DNA of 64,000 nt from Plasmodiophora brassicae (taxonomy: Eukaryota; Endomyxa: Phytomyxea; Phytomyxea; Plasmodiophorida): NCBI GenBank assembly GCA_036867785.1, contig CP145420.1, forward strand, positions 62,001-126,000, read 5' to 3'. This document shows, one piece after another, positions 33,254 through 44,863 of this stretch. Below the pieces are notes generated by a model. The model was not told where the DNA came from. It saw only the letters and a program-made list of their open reading frames with translations, and did no database searches. Within the stretch, counting starts at the first letter, position 1. The number at the start of each line of letters is the position of its first letter. Both the position numbers and the translations under genes were made by a program.

Positions 33254-33490
33254 CGGCGCCTCCCCAGTTGTCAACCGGCGGCTTCGCCACGCCCAAAATG
33301 CCACCCCTCGACTCCGGCGATGGACACAGGCTCGGCCCCCGGAGACCCTTGGGAGCCGGTCGCACTATATCTACCAAGTGTGCAACTGGCTCAAACCTGT
33401 GCGATTGATTGCACGTAAAGGGTTTGCGGGTCAGTCCACCGCCCCAGTCCCCAGTCACCACTCCCCGGTCTCGGGCCCCCAGCCCGCCAC
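33110..33490. repeat. Source copy of the zinc-finger 5' region duplication
   Basis: Covers the first about 50 codons and the upstream flank of the zinc-finger/protease-like gene. It matches 34951-35390 in direct orientation, including the flank (cagtccaccgcccc... then cagtcaccactccccgg), and 34735-34930 in inverted orientation. Confidence 0.75.
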
Positions 33491-33499
33491 TCTTCATGA

Positions 33500-34670
33500 G
33501 ACGCCGCCGCATCGGCGTATCAGTGGAGGGCGCGGCAGGCAGCTCACTGGTCGCTCGCCGTCTCGGACGCTGTCACGTTCGGGCGGCCTGTGAGACAACC
33601 TGGTATCCATGACATCTTCCGACAGCGTTCTGCTGAACCTGGCTCAGACAAAGACGTTTTGGAGTATGCGACTCACGTTCGACCGCACATCGGCGCTTGG
33701 AACATCGGTGACAAATTACAGTGTCGACGCAAGCGACATCCTGGGCGTGGACGCATTTCAATCGTGTGAAGTCAAGTACTAATCGAGGGACTGTGTGCAC
33801 GCACATCATGCTCACGGCAGTTCGCATCGTTCAATTGCCCCCTAGCTTGTCGATCTGCACAACCTTTTTCATTAGCTTCATCCATCTTTCTATAGGGGAA
33901 AGTCCAGACAAAGCCGTGAACTGGACCGAAGTACTCAACAATGTGGACTAAGGAATGCACCTGCAGAGACGTTCCGATAAGTTGCCTGCCTGAGAGCAAA
34001 GTCCAGTCGATCAACTTACTGGTATTGTCAACACGTGACGGGCGACAGCATCTCGAGCTTTGCCAGACAGCGGCGAAACTGCAACGCTATAAGAACTGGT
34101 TCACAGTTTGAAAAATTCGAACATGGCTGTCCACCACTGAAACGCAGCCGCTGATTCCAAGACATTGTGCACCACCGAGTGGAGAGCTGCGACACTGAAA
34201 TCACCCAACCCCTGCAAGTAATCGTGCGCCTTCCACCATTGGCGGGCAAAGCAATTCCTCGGTTTATCTCCATTCCCTACATCAGTGTCCGTTAAAACAA
34301 CGTAATTGTATACGTCCTTATCCATATTGCCAACGGCCATACCTGTACACCAACGTACATACGAAGAACCGAATCGACCATGCTCGCCGCCGCAGATTTA
34401 CATTTCTTCCTGTATCTCTTCTTGACTGTTGATGGCGGACGTGTTAACAAATGGCACCTTTCACGCGGGGTCGCAATGATATGGGCGACCGCATGAAGTC
34501 TCATTCTGCAATGAATTGTGTTAGGTTAGACGCCGCAGAAAATACGAGTGTTACGAGCCCTGTATACCTTCTCCTGGTTCAGGTCCTTCCTGTCAGCTGG
34601 AGGATCGATGATATTATCGAAAAGCCGCTGGCGTGCATTAAGCAGCAGGCAATGTAATGTGCAGGCGCAG
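33500..34670. other. Gene-poor, relatively AT-rich stretch
   Basis: No recognisable gene. Open frames are short (up to about 85 codons). One minus-strand frame at 34101-34340 (MAVGNMDKDVYNYVVLTD) looks protein-like but is isolated. Base composition is less GC-rich than the neighbouring genes, as expected for unconstrained sequence or an old insertion. Confidence 0.5.
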
Positions 34671-34671
34671 A

Positions 34672-35233
34672 ACCGCAAATGGGCTTGCGTAGACCGACTC
34701 GCCCAGTCAGAGGGAGCACGCGGTACGAGGACCGACTCGCCCAGTGGCAATTTGGGCGCGGCGAAGCCGCCGGTTGACAACTGGGGAGGCGCCGATGCCG
34801 GATCGCCGGATGTCCAGAGCGGCGCTGCTCTCCATGCCAGTGCGGTGCCGGTGTGGCCAATCGCTACCCGTCGAATCGATCGTCGAGCATCAGGAGGCCT
34901 TCTGCGTGTCACGTCCTGTCGTTTGCCGCTCGTGCTTCAAAACGTGTGCGCCCGAGCGGCAAACGACAGGACGTTGCACAAAGAAAGCCTCCTGATGCTC
35001 GACGATCGATTCGACGAGTAGCGATTGGCCGCACCGGCACCGCACTGGCAATCTGGCATGGGGAGCAGCGCCGCTCTGGGCATCCGGCGATGCGGCATCG
35101 GCGCCTCCCCAGTTGTCAATCGGCGGCTTCGCCACGCCTAAATTGCCGCTGGGCGAGTCGGTCCTCGCAGGCTCGCACCGCGTGCTCCTTCTGACTGCGC
35201 GAGTCGGTCTACGCAAGCCCATTTGCGGTCGCT
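34672..35233. repeat. Large inverted repeat (hairpin) derived from the zinc-finger gene
   Basis: The left arm, about 34672-34930, and the right arm, about 34951-35233, are reverse complements over more than 250 bp with a loop of about 20 bp. Each arm contains the zinc-finger start (PMPDRRMSRAALLSMPVRCRCGQ in translation, cut here at 20 or fewer contiguous identical codons between copies) and the flank aaatgggcttgcgtagaccg. Transcription from either side would give a long hairpin RNA matching the 5' coding part of the 31241-33253 gene. Confidence 0.8.
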
Positions 35234-35461
35234 CCCCGGAGACCTTTGGGAGCCGCTCGCACTAGTGCGCAACTGGCGCAAGTCTGTGCGATTGACAGCG
35301 CATACAAGTTTTGCGAGTCAGTCCACCGCCCGTGTATCCTCTCCCCGGCCAACGCCCCAGTCACCACTCCCCGGCCTCGGGCATGCCGTTCATGATTGTG
35401 GTGGATATCGACGCCTAGTGACGGAACCTCGGCCGTTCGGGTTCCCCGATGCCGCATTCCG

Positions 35462-35980
35462 ATGACGATGTTTGTCCTGAGGCTGGTCGTCTTCGCACAC
35501 GCGGTGGCACCACTCGTCACTGCTCAGGTCGTCGCCAACAATGCCCGCATGGGGGTCACCCTGGGAACGAATATTGGTTTGGGTGCCAACCTGCAGACGA
35601 TCCAGGGCATGCATGCCGGCCTGATTGGGCAGACATCGCAGGCCTTGCTGGGACAAGCCGTTGGCCAGTCGCAATCGACAGGGATCAGTGCAGTAGCAAC
35701 CCGGGGTGTCAACGCTAACCTGGGCGCTTCTGCGTTCGGCCAATCGGTGCTGGACCACGGAGCAAGCGCCGTGGGCCTCGGCCCCGTTGCCGTCATCAAC
35801 TCGAGGACAACAGGCGGCACGCTGTTCAACACGGCCCGCAACTCCAACATCAACAACTACGGCAACCTGAAAGTCGGCGCCGAGAACCACTACGCTGGCG
35901 GCAACGTCGCATCGAACGGCCTGTACCCGTTGGGTATTCCCGGTTATGCCTCACCGTACCTGTACGGGTATGGACCATGA
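35462..35980 (+). CDS. Small secreted Gly/Ala/Asn-rich protein, unknown
   Basis: Single exon, 172 aa. Signal peptide MTMFVLRLVVFAHAVAPLVTA, with a likely cut before QVV. The mature part is low complexity in Gly, Ala, Asn, Ser and Leu, with a loosely periodic pattern (GTNIGLGANLQTIQG, GQTSQALLGQAVGQSQ, GVNANLGASAFGQS) and a C-terminus with GIPGYASPYLYGYGP. It has no cysteines, so a fibrous or matrix component is possible. Its promoter abuts the duplicated zinc-finger 5' region on the other strand. A decayed copy is at 30.76-31.01 kb. Confidence 0.75.
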   Translation: MTMFVLRLVVFAHAVAPLVTAQVVANNARMGVTLGTNIGLGANLQTIQGMHAGLIGQTSQALLGQAVGQSQSTGISAVATRGVNANLGASAFGQSVLDHGASAVGLGPVAVINSRTTGGTLFNTARNSNINNYGNLKVGAENHYAGGNVASNGLYPLGIPGYASPYLYGYGP

Positions 35981-36178
35981 GGGGTACTCCCACCTCAGTA
36001 AAATATCGTCGGCGTGTTTTCCATGATGAAAAAAAGGAGCGAGGTTCCGCCTGGCCAGCGGCGGCGCAGGCAGCAGCGCGCCAAAACGACCAGCCGAGTC
36101 GCAACTCGCGTTCGGCGCTGCCGTGTTTGTGATACGCGCGCCCTGTGCGGGTTGCTCCGTCGGGAACTGGCCGGCGGG

Positions 36179-39100
36179 ATGTTTCCGCGATCGAAGCGGT
36201 TCGCATCGCCGAAGAGCGACACGCCCGGGCCCGGGTACTATGATGCGCCGGCGGCCATCGCAGCGGGGGCGCCCGCGTATCCGTTCGGCAAGAGCAAGCG
36301 GTTCCTGTCGTCGCCGCCCCCCAGAGCTGCCCGCCTGTCCATGGTGCCATCGTCGACGAAAACGATCAAGTGTATACAGCACCGTGCACGATCGAGTTCT
36401 GCTCATCGACTTTCGGCACACGGGACGCTCCCTGGTATCCCTGATATATTCCATGAGGTCGTCGAATTGCGAAGTGCGTTAAGCGACCTGGAAGAGCGCC
36501 ACTACCAGGAATGTACGAAGCCGAAGCGGTTGGGGGCGAGTCCGGCCTCGTTTGACAATGGGTTCGTGTTGGACAAGTTCGCCGCCTACGAGTCTGTCAT
36601 CGGCAAACAGACGGAGCAGTACCATGATCTCGTCGGACAGCTTCGTCGTGCGACGGCGGAACGAGATACGTTGCGAGTGCGACTCGCCGAATCGCAACAT
36701 GAACACCAGTCCACTAAGGTCGGTTCGTGTTCGACGTCTACCTGCTCCTGCCTAACTTCAGGTTGCTGCATGCAGGAGTCTCTACTGGGAACGGTCGATG
36801 CACTGACGGCCCAGTTACGTGAAGCTTGTCGGTATTTGGGCAGCGACCTCAGTTCCTGCTAACGCTGACTTCACATCTTAGATGACGACCTTGCGTCGCT
36901 TCAGGCTCACTGCACACGTACCGAGGCTCTTGCTCGTTCCAGGACATCTGGACACGTAAATTCGACGTGGACAAGCGCACCAGACGTTTCGTGGTGGACA
37001 GAACAAGTCGAAACAGTTCTTGCCTGCTTGGCTTCCGATGCCACCGTGAATCGGGATTTGCAAGCGGCGTTGGCGATAACCACGGCCCAGAAGACTGATC
37101 TTTTCGACCAGTTCAACCTGCTCTTCGAACAGGACTGCGCATCGCAAGCCCAAATCAACGACCTGAAGTCTCAGGTGGCTTCACTTCAATTCACGCTCAG
37201 TGCTGAACATGAAATGCTGGAGGAGAAAGCGGTACAAATACGCAGCTTGGAGAGGGCCTTGGAAACGTCGGCATCCGAAGTGCAGGACATGGTGGCGACA
37301 TCTGCCCACGAGAAAGTCGCTCTGGAGCAACACATTGACCGAATCGCGGACGAGAAGGTTAGACGCACGTCATGCTTCATATCCGTATTGTCACAACCTA
37401 GGCACTTTTGCAGAACCGCCTGGCCCGCTACTTCCTTACATGTCTGCGTCTTTGTGAGGATATGCAAGGCGATTTGCTGTCTGCTCGTACGTCTTCTCCG
37501 TTCGTCTAGTTCCATGGACTAATAGCTGCCCTGGTAGGCGATGACCTTCAGTGTGCAACAGGACTTCTCGTCGCGACCGAATTGAACGCTAACGTTTCGC
37601 CCGTGCGCGTCTCTGATAGCGAGTTCCGCTCGTCTAAGCATGATTCTCACGAAACGATGCTGGCGATGGTGAACTGGGCGCTGCCTCATCAATATTGCTT
37701 GGAGGCGGCTATGCGGTCGCAGGCCGTACGCAACGTCCAACTTGAAGATGACCTCCGGTTGCTGTCCTCCCAAGTCGGTGACCTCCAGGCCCGTTACCTT
37801 GCGGAGTCTGAGCTCGCTGCCAGTGCCTGGTCTGAGCTGAACGACAAATTCCATGCGACGCAGAACGAGCTGGATTCGATGGCAGCACAGTTGAAGCTGT
37901 CGTATGATATCGCTCTCGCGGATAGGTCCCACTACGATCGCGAGCGGTCGTGTCTTCGATCCAGAATTGTATGCGTGACACAGTGGGTGACATGGTTACG
38001 ATTCTAATCTTCGTATTCATGTCGCAGGAATTGATGGGACTCTTTGCACATGATGCCCTGGACATAATCGAGGTTCTTCAAGGCGAAGTGCAATCCACGC
38101 GTAATCGTTTGGCAACCGTGTCACTGTCGTTGTGTACTAATAGAATATGTTATCCAGGATCTGATCTCCAGAGTGCTCTGGCACTGGCTTCTCAGGCACA
38201 TCAAGAGGAACTGCCGTCTGGGACGACTCCTGCGCTGTCCACCAGCGAGGCGGATCGCTTCCGTGATTCCTCGTTCTTCTATCAGCAATCTCTTGATGCA
38301 TCTGTAGAGAAGTGTTCCATGCTGGTGGCGCGGAATCGGTCCCTCGAAGGTGAGCTGGATGCGCTTTTACGAAACCTGGACGACGAGCGTGTTCGAGCGA
38401 GGGCGGCCATCTCGGAGGCTCACTCTGCCAGGGATACGTTTGAGAAGAACCTCGAACTGGCCCATGCCGACCTTACGACCGTGAGGGCAGAGCTTGCCGA
38501 GCTGCGTGACCGTCTAATGGCTGCAGATTCTGCAATGTCCTGTGCCTTTCAAGATAATGTTGTCAAGCTGGATTATCTCTATGCCGTTTGCTGCTGACTG
38601 TTCTATTAGGCCGCTCTCAAGACCTGGCTCGATACGCTTCTCTGCGTATGTGCTGGCCTGCAAGATGAGTTGTTCCACACGCGTTAGTCGAAGCCGAATA
38701 TTGTGACAGGAGATCGCGTTTAATGTTAATGCACAGGTAACGATCTTGTCTGTGCAAGCGAGATGCTTTCCGCGGTTCCTGCCGACTCGTATCGAAGTCC
38801 TGAGTGCGGCACGGACGTCAACGGTTCCGAGGCGTGTGAACGTCTGCTGCAGGTGGTCTCCTACTGTGTGAACCAAGGCTTCCATCTCCGAGATGACCTC
38901 GAGCATGCCGTTAATTCCAACGAGGTTGCCATTCGCGACCTCGACGCCGCGAACGACAACTGTCAGACCCTACGTCAACAGCTCGAGCAGGCCGAGCAGT
39001 CCCATGCGCAACTTCGGGATCGTATTGCAGACGCCCGCAGCAATGCTCAACAGCTCGTAGGTCCACATGGTTAGCAGCTAGACGTCTCTTATTCCATGGG

Positions 39101-39723
39101 CAGGTGGAGATGGTTACCGTGCTATCTTCAGTGAAGCGATGCTACCGTGGGATTTTGCTTTACCCGCCTCAGTCGTTCATGGCTGCTCACTGTTTCTAAT
39201 GTGCAGACGATGACCTTGTTGCACTGCAACGACAATTTCAAGCATTGCAGAGCACGTCCGATCAAGATGCCATGTCGTCCGCACGCGATCAGTGCAAGCT
39301 CTACGATTCCATGTCGGTACCGTGTCTGCTTGCTGCTTTACCATACTGACGCTTGGCTACGCAGGCGCGTCGTGGACCTCGATACAACACGGAAGTTGTC
39401 GGCCGTTGTCACGGTCCCTGTGGTCCCGACTTGGGTCAAGTCGAAGCTCACGCTCACTGAGCGCGAAGCCCTTGAGGCGACCCGGAGAGCTATATCCAGC
39501 GAAAAAGGGCTTGCTGCTCTGGTAATGTTGCCCCTATGTAGGCAGCATACTTCGTCGCTGGCTGACTGATCCCCCCGATTAGGTTGGCCATGGTAATCTC
39601 GCCCAGCGCATTCGTTTCCACGAGAAGTTACGCTCCCAGAATGAGTCGCTCTTATTTGAAAACCGCGACCTGCGCCGACGTCTGGGGCGTCTCAAAGCTG
39701 CCGAAGAGCTACGACAACGGTAA
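36179..39723 (+). CDS. HMMR: HMMR/RHAMM-like microtubule-associated coiled-coil protein
   Basis: HMMR binds microtubules and spindle poles. Fourteen exons with agreeing phases: 36179-36718, 36776-36827, 36882-36935, 37002-37357, 37414-37486, 37538-37968, 38028-38100, 38158-38558, 38610-38682, 38737-39056, 39104-39146, 39207-39321, 39365-39521, 39583-39723; 942 aa. The N-terminus MFPRSKRFASPKSDTPGPGYY, with a second KSKRF, matches the HMMR start (KAPLKRF...PSPGAYD...KSQRF). The C-terminus GHGNLAQRIRFHEKLRSQNE matches GHQNLKQKIKHVVKLKDEN of the HMMR tail, the centrosome-targeting zipper. The middle is coiled coil built from a repeated unit in which a 73-nt exon is followed by a long exon starting R-[DN/SD]-L. 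The in-frame 57-nt first intron could alternatively be exonic. Confidence 0.85.
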
Positions 39724-40342
39724 CCCTCGTTGCGTTTGTACCCGCTGCGACAACGGCATGTTCTGATATCTACGCCGCCAGGGGACTGCTTGATGCCAGC
39801 GTCGGTGGTAAACGTCGCCGGACTGAATCAATTTCGATTGTTGGATAAAGTACTTACACACGTAGCGAATCCCGCCTGCTGGTTCATGACTCGAGCATGA
39901 GGCAGCGCTTCCCGTGCGCACGCGCGCACGTCCTGGATGGGTCCCATAATGGGGATGCCGCGCAGACTGACCTGATTGGGCGCCGCGCGGACCCCTTCGT
40001 AGGTAGACAAATCGCGAGCTCCACGGGCCCGGGGAGGCTGCCAAATCCAATGAACGTGTGCCCACTAAACCTTGCGCAGATTCCTCATTGCTGCAAATCA
40101 AACCGACGAACCGAACCGCACGTCGTGCGCTTGAGAGACGACGTACCTACACGGACGTCGCCGACCGGATCATGTGAAGCCGTACCGTTGCATGTGCTCA
40201 GCGACACATTCGACCTGACGGAATGAGTTCGATCCCGGGTTGCCAGCGATCCTGTCAACTCATTTGCGGTTGTTGAAGATCTCGTGTGGGCTGAGGTACG
40301 ATCAGTCGACGTACCGTTGAGCGGTGGCCAGTGAGCACAGCG
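39724..40342. other. Intergenic region, no supported gene
   Basis: About 620 bp between HMMR and the GH18 gene, both plus strand. Only short open frames without ATG starts or convincing splice partners occur on the minus strand (39.8-40.1 kb). The promoter of the GH18 gene is expected here. Confidence 0.45.
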
Positions 40343-43300
40343 ATGCAGCTGTCGGCCCTGTTGGTCTACGCCGTCGCGCTTGGCGCGACACCCACCCTGA
40401 CGGCGCCGCAACCTTGCCGGACCTGTTCGAGTGCCGAAACGGGCCCGGGCACGACCGCACACGTCATTGGGTTCGTGGTCAACTACAAGACGAGCGCGTC
40501 CCCCATCTCGGGCATCAACGGCACCCTGTTCACCGAGATCGTCTACCAAACGTTCGCCATCGCCAACGGGATCTGCGTCGTCGAAAACCCATTGGTGGAC
40601 ACCCAGCAAGCGTTCGGAGGGAACGCACTCGGCAACGACACCAATGCCGAGCCGTTCAAAGGCAACTTCTACCAGCTGCGCCTCCTGAAACAACAACCCG
40701 GTAACGCTGGCAGGCTACGCACGTTGATATCAGTAGGAGGTTGGACGTATTCGACGAACCTCAGCGTCATCGCGTCCAGCAGCGCTGGTCGTCGCCAGCT
40801 GGCATCGTCCTGCACGCAACTGGCCAGGTACTACGGGTTCGACGGCATTGAGCTCCGCTGGGGTAACGTCATCATCATGGGCGCCATTGTCGCAGTCTGG
40901 GCGGCCTCTTAGACGCCGACGTGCTGTGTGCAGAGTATCCTGTGATGGGGGGCGCCTCGACGGGTGTGTACAGCCAGGCGGACAAGGAGAACATGCCGCT
41001 GCTGCTCGCCGAATTCAGATCGCAGGACCCAGGCCTGTTGCTGACGACGAACGCCTGGTACACGGAGGATGTGCTGTTCCCCATGTACGACCTGGCCGCT
41101 ATCGCCAATCAGGTCGACTGGATCCATGCCGACATGTCTGGATTGTGGCCGGGTGGATCGTCGTCAACGGCGCACTACGCCAACCTGTATTACAACTTGG
41201 CGTCGCCCAGCTCTGAAACGGTCGACGGGCTGGTTGTGGCGGCCCTCGCTGCGGGTGTGCCGCCCTGCAAGTTCATTCTGGGCGTGCCCTTATCGTACCC
41301 CGCATGGAGGACATCAAGCTCGTCTGCCTACAACTTCCCGGCCCTGTTTACGACCGGGCAGCCCTACCTGACTGGAACCGATGCCGGCCTGTACCGGTAC
41401 AGGGACGCCATGCAACTATACGGAGGCGGATCCGGTTCATACCGCATCGTGCTGGACGGGAACAGCTCCGCCAGCGTCCTGTACGGCCGCACCAGCCGGG
41501 TCTGGATCCCGATCGAAACGGTGCAGAGCGTCACGGCCAAGGCGGATTACATCTCGGCCAAATCCCTGGGCGGAGCCAGCTTCACTGACCTAAGTGGCGA
41601 TACGACAACCTTTCAGCTTGTGACGGCCATGCAGTCGGCACTGAAGCGCTCGTCGCCTTGCAATGGGCAGCCAGCCCCTGCTCCATCGGGTGATGCTGTT
41701 CCTGGTTACGAGCGACAAGCGCCCGGAGCGTGCGAACCGGTTTCAAACACTCCCGGTGTCGCCCCAGCACTGCAGACGGCGACGCGGGTCATTGGCCGAT
41801 ACACCAACTACAAGGGGCAGGTCCTGCCTGTGGCGGGTATCAACGGGTCGCTGCTGACGCACATCATCTACGAGTCGGCGATGACGAACGCGTCGTTCCA
41901 GTGCTTGCCGTCGTCGGCCTACCTCGACACGCTGCAGGTGTTCGGGTCTAACGCGCTCGGGGACGACTCCGGCGACCCGTATCACGGGAACTTCAACCAG
42001 CTGCGACGCCTGAAACTGAAGTACCCGCACCTGAAGACGATCCTGCAACTGGGCCCTTCCGTTATGTACAGCTCGATGCTATCCGTTCCCGCCCGACAGG
42101 CCGTCTTCGTGTCCTCCTGCATCGCCATGATGCAGCAGTACGGCTTCGACGGCCTCAACATCAAATGGGGTACGTACGACGTCGCTCGCCATGAGTCGAC
42201 GTCGTTATGGCTTGGTCGTGCGAGTCGACCGCCCTAACGTTGTGCGCTCGGGCAGAAAACCCCATCCTGGGATCCAGTTACATGAACGACCCGCACCTAC
42301 CGACGGATCGTACACAGCTGCCGGTCCTGATGGGCCTGCTTCGGTCCCAGATGCCAGCGGGCGCCCTGCTGACGCTGACGATCGACGCCATCGCCTCCGA
42401 CGTATACGTTATGTACGATATGCCCGGCATTGTCCCGTACGCTGACTTTATTGAGTTCAAGAACGAATGGATGTGGTACGGGGCGGTACGCGATGCACCT
42501 CGCAGGTGCATAGTGTGGCTGACCTGTGCTCTGCAGGGGGACCTGGTCACACAACCCGGCGCATCTGAACCCGTTACACTTCAACACCAACTCGAACGAG
42601 CGGTTTTCGATCGAGGCGAGTATTGTCCAGCTCCTGAACTGGGGCGTGCCTCACTGCAAGCTGGTGCTGGGCGTGGCTGTCTACGGCGTGGCCTGGCAAC
42701 TGTCGGCTCCCGTCTCGAAGCCCTTCTACCCGAACGCATTCGTGGCGTATGGGTCGGGCTACACGGCCGGGTCATCGGACGAGGGCGGCCATTACCGGTA
42801 CCGAGATGTCCAGGCGCTGATGCGGGCCAGCCCGGGCGCCTGGGTGGATTACTGGGATCCCGTCAGCCAGTCGTCGTTGCTCTACAACGCAACGGGCAAC
42901 GTGGTTATCTCGTACGAGAACCCTGCCTCCATCGCTGCAAAGGCCGCCTACGTCAAATCCATGGCTCTGGGTGGGTTCGCCATTGACGACCTGGACGGCG
43001 ACACAATGGACTTTGCTTTGTTGTACAATGCCGTCCTGGCCCTGTCCTCGCGGGCCAGGTCGACAACGAAGATTCGGCAGGCGACAAAGGTGTCGGCAAC
43101 AACAGCAACGCCCGGTTTGATCCCGAGGTCAAGTCAGCGCTTTCGAGCAACCAGTCACCAATCATCGGGGCTTCATTCGTCGGGGCGTCCTCAGCAGACC
43201 TTACCGCCGCGACCACAGTCAAGCCCCGTTTTAGCACAGCAGCAAGTGTCATCCAGTTCGACTGCCGCGCCCGCATCTGCTCCTTTCGTTTCGCCAACGG

Positions 43301-43764
43301 CTGTTCCCCGCCAGAGTCGTGCCAGTGATCCCGCGGTACGAGGAGGTACCTCGTCGGCCTCATCGATACTCGATTTCTCCTCCTTATCGTTGCCTGTAAT
43401 GGCGGTGGCGCTGGTCGCACTACTGGCCATTATCATCATGGCCGTCGTCGTGTGTTGCCGATATCGGTCACGACCGTCCGCCAATCATCATCGCGGCCCG
43501 ACAAACCTCCTCCTGATTCCGTCAATGGTCCCGGTGCAATCGGGTCCAGTACTGGGAGGGCCATCATTGTCGTTCACATCGTCGAGCTCGCATGGCGCAC
43601 AGTATGTGTACAATCCGTCAAGCTCGGTCGAACTGGCGGCACTGCCCGAGCGGACCGCTGCCAAGATGGGACGACGACGTCTCGTCGCCAGAGATAAGTT
43701 TAACCAGGGCGCGCACACGTTCGCAGACTCAACCGATAGCGACATGGGCACCTTGCCTTCATGA
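40343..43764 (+). CDS. Membrane-anchored protein with two tandem GH18 chitinase-like domains
   Basis: Exons are 40343-40862, 40913-42169, 42256 to about 42505, and about 42537-43764; roughly 1080 aa. Signal peptide MQLSALLVYAVALG. Domain 1 (about 35-440): HVIGFVVNY, LRTLISVGGW, YYGFDGIELRWD. Domain 2 (about 475-900): RVIGRYTNY, LKTILQLGPS, QYGFDGLNIKWE, then WSHNPAHLNPLHFN and CKLVLGVAVYGVAW. A Ser/Thr/Pro-rich stalk leads to one membrane helix (VMAVALVALLAIIIMAVVVCC) and a cytosolic tail. In the DxxDxDxE motif the last residue is Asp in domain 1 and Glu in domain 2, and the other acids are partly replaced, so activity is doubtful for domain 1. The third intron needs either a 31-nt splice or a base indel. 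Confidence 0.85.
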
Positions 43765-44012
43765 ACTATTCATATACTCGCATTGTCTCGATGCTGTGGC
43801 AAGTCGATCCACAGAGCGGCAGTCGGGCCCAGCTGTTGCACGACACGAGGACTTCGCCACATTGCGTTCCATCATATCCTGGCGCCTGGCGACGAACGCC
43901 TTGCCCAGAAGGATGGGCGTCTCCACGCGTACGATCAAGGAACGGCGACTGCGAGCTGAGCACGCCCTACGCGCCGCTTTCCATCGATACCAAACACTCG
44001 GCGGCGTTAACG
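43765..44012. other. Gene-free spacer
   Basis: Between the GH18 stop and the 44-kb palindrome. Open frames here are short and run into the palindrome. No feature recognised. Confidence 0.4.
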
Positions 44013-44495
44013 AAGCAGTATTGATCCTGTCCAAGTGGGATGCGAAGAACAACTTTCGCACGGAGGTGTACGATTCGGGGTCGGTGGACGGTCTGAGCAT
44101 TCCTGGGTTCATCGCCAGCACACACTGGCGGACGGATGATTCCCTTGAAGATAACCTGGACCGCTTCGTCAGGTACCGCACGACGCGATGGTACTCGTGG
44201 GCGCGAATACACCAGCCGGGTTCGGATGTCTTCCGCGGTCCCGGGCAGACATCCGAACCTGGCTGGAGATAGTCGAGAGGATGGCAGTAGCCGGGGAAGC
44301 ACGGGTGATTGACTGGGCGAGTACCATCGCGTCGGCCAAGCGGGCCAGGTCATCATCAAGTGAATGATCCGTTCGCCAATGTGAGCTGGCGATGCGCCCC
44401 GGAATGCTCAGACCGTCCACCGACCCCGAATCGTACACCTCCACACGAAAGTTGTTCTTTGCGTCCCATTTGGACAGGACCAGAACGACGATTGT
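44013..44495. repeat. Large palindrome with protein-like arms
   Basis: The left arm (about 44013-44235) is reverse-complemented by the right arm (about 44245-44495). The centre is marked by ggttcggatgtct / agacatccgaacc. Both arms encode SKWDAKNNFR, then EVYDSGSVDGLSIPG and HWRTD on opposite strands. The minus-strand version is preceded by LPVVVWQDDSNKPSADADL from outside the palindrome, so the parent gene was probably on that strand. No start or complete gene remains. A fragment of the outer part also occurs at 31115-31190. Confidence 0.75.
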
Positions 44496-44863
44496 CTCCA
44501 CAACACGGAATAACCGACTGAGGTCGGCGTCCGCGGACGGTTTGTTGCTGTCATCCTGCCAAACCACCACCGGTAACGTTTGCCGCGCGCCGCGCGTACG
44601 CGTTCCAGTCGTAACATGGCAAAGTAACGCTGCGGCGTGGACTCTGGCTTGGCACCGCGGGTGCGTCACATCGGTGACAATCTTTACACACGCGAGCGAT
44701 TGCCGTCTTGGCGGTCACGTTCATGAAAGGCGCCTGTGCGTAGCGCGCATGAATACAGCGGCAGTCATTGCATGACGATCGTGATTGGGTCCCCGATCGA
44801 CGGTCGATGACGTCATAGTCGCGACGAGACAAGGCACGCGAACAAGTTTCGTTGACGATCGTG

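Noticed and set aside
39828-40010. Minus-strand frame with RGIPIMGPIQDVRAC
   Set aside because: It begins only at TTG. No upstream exon or family match could be supported, and the interval is short.
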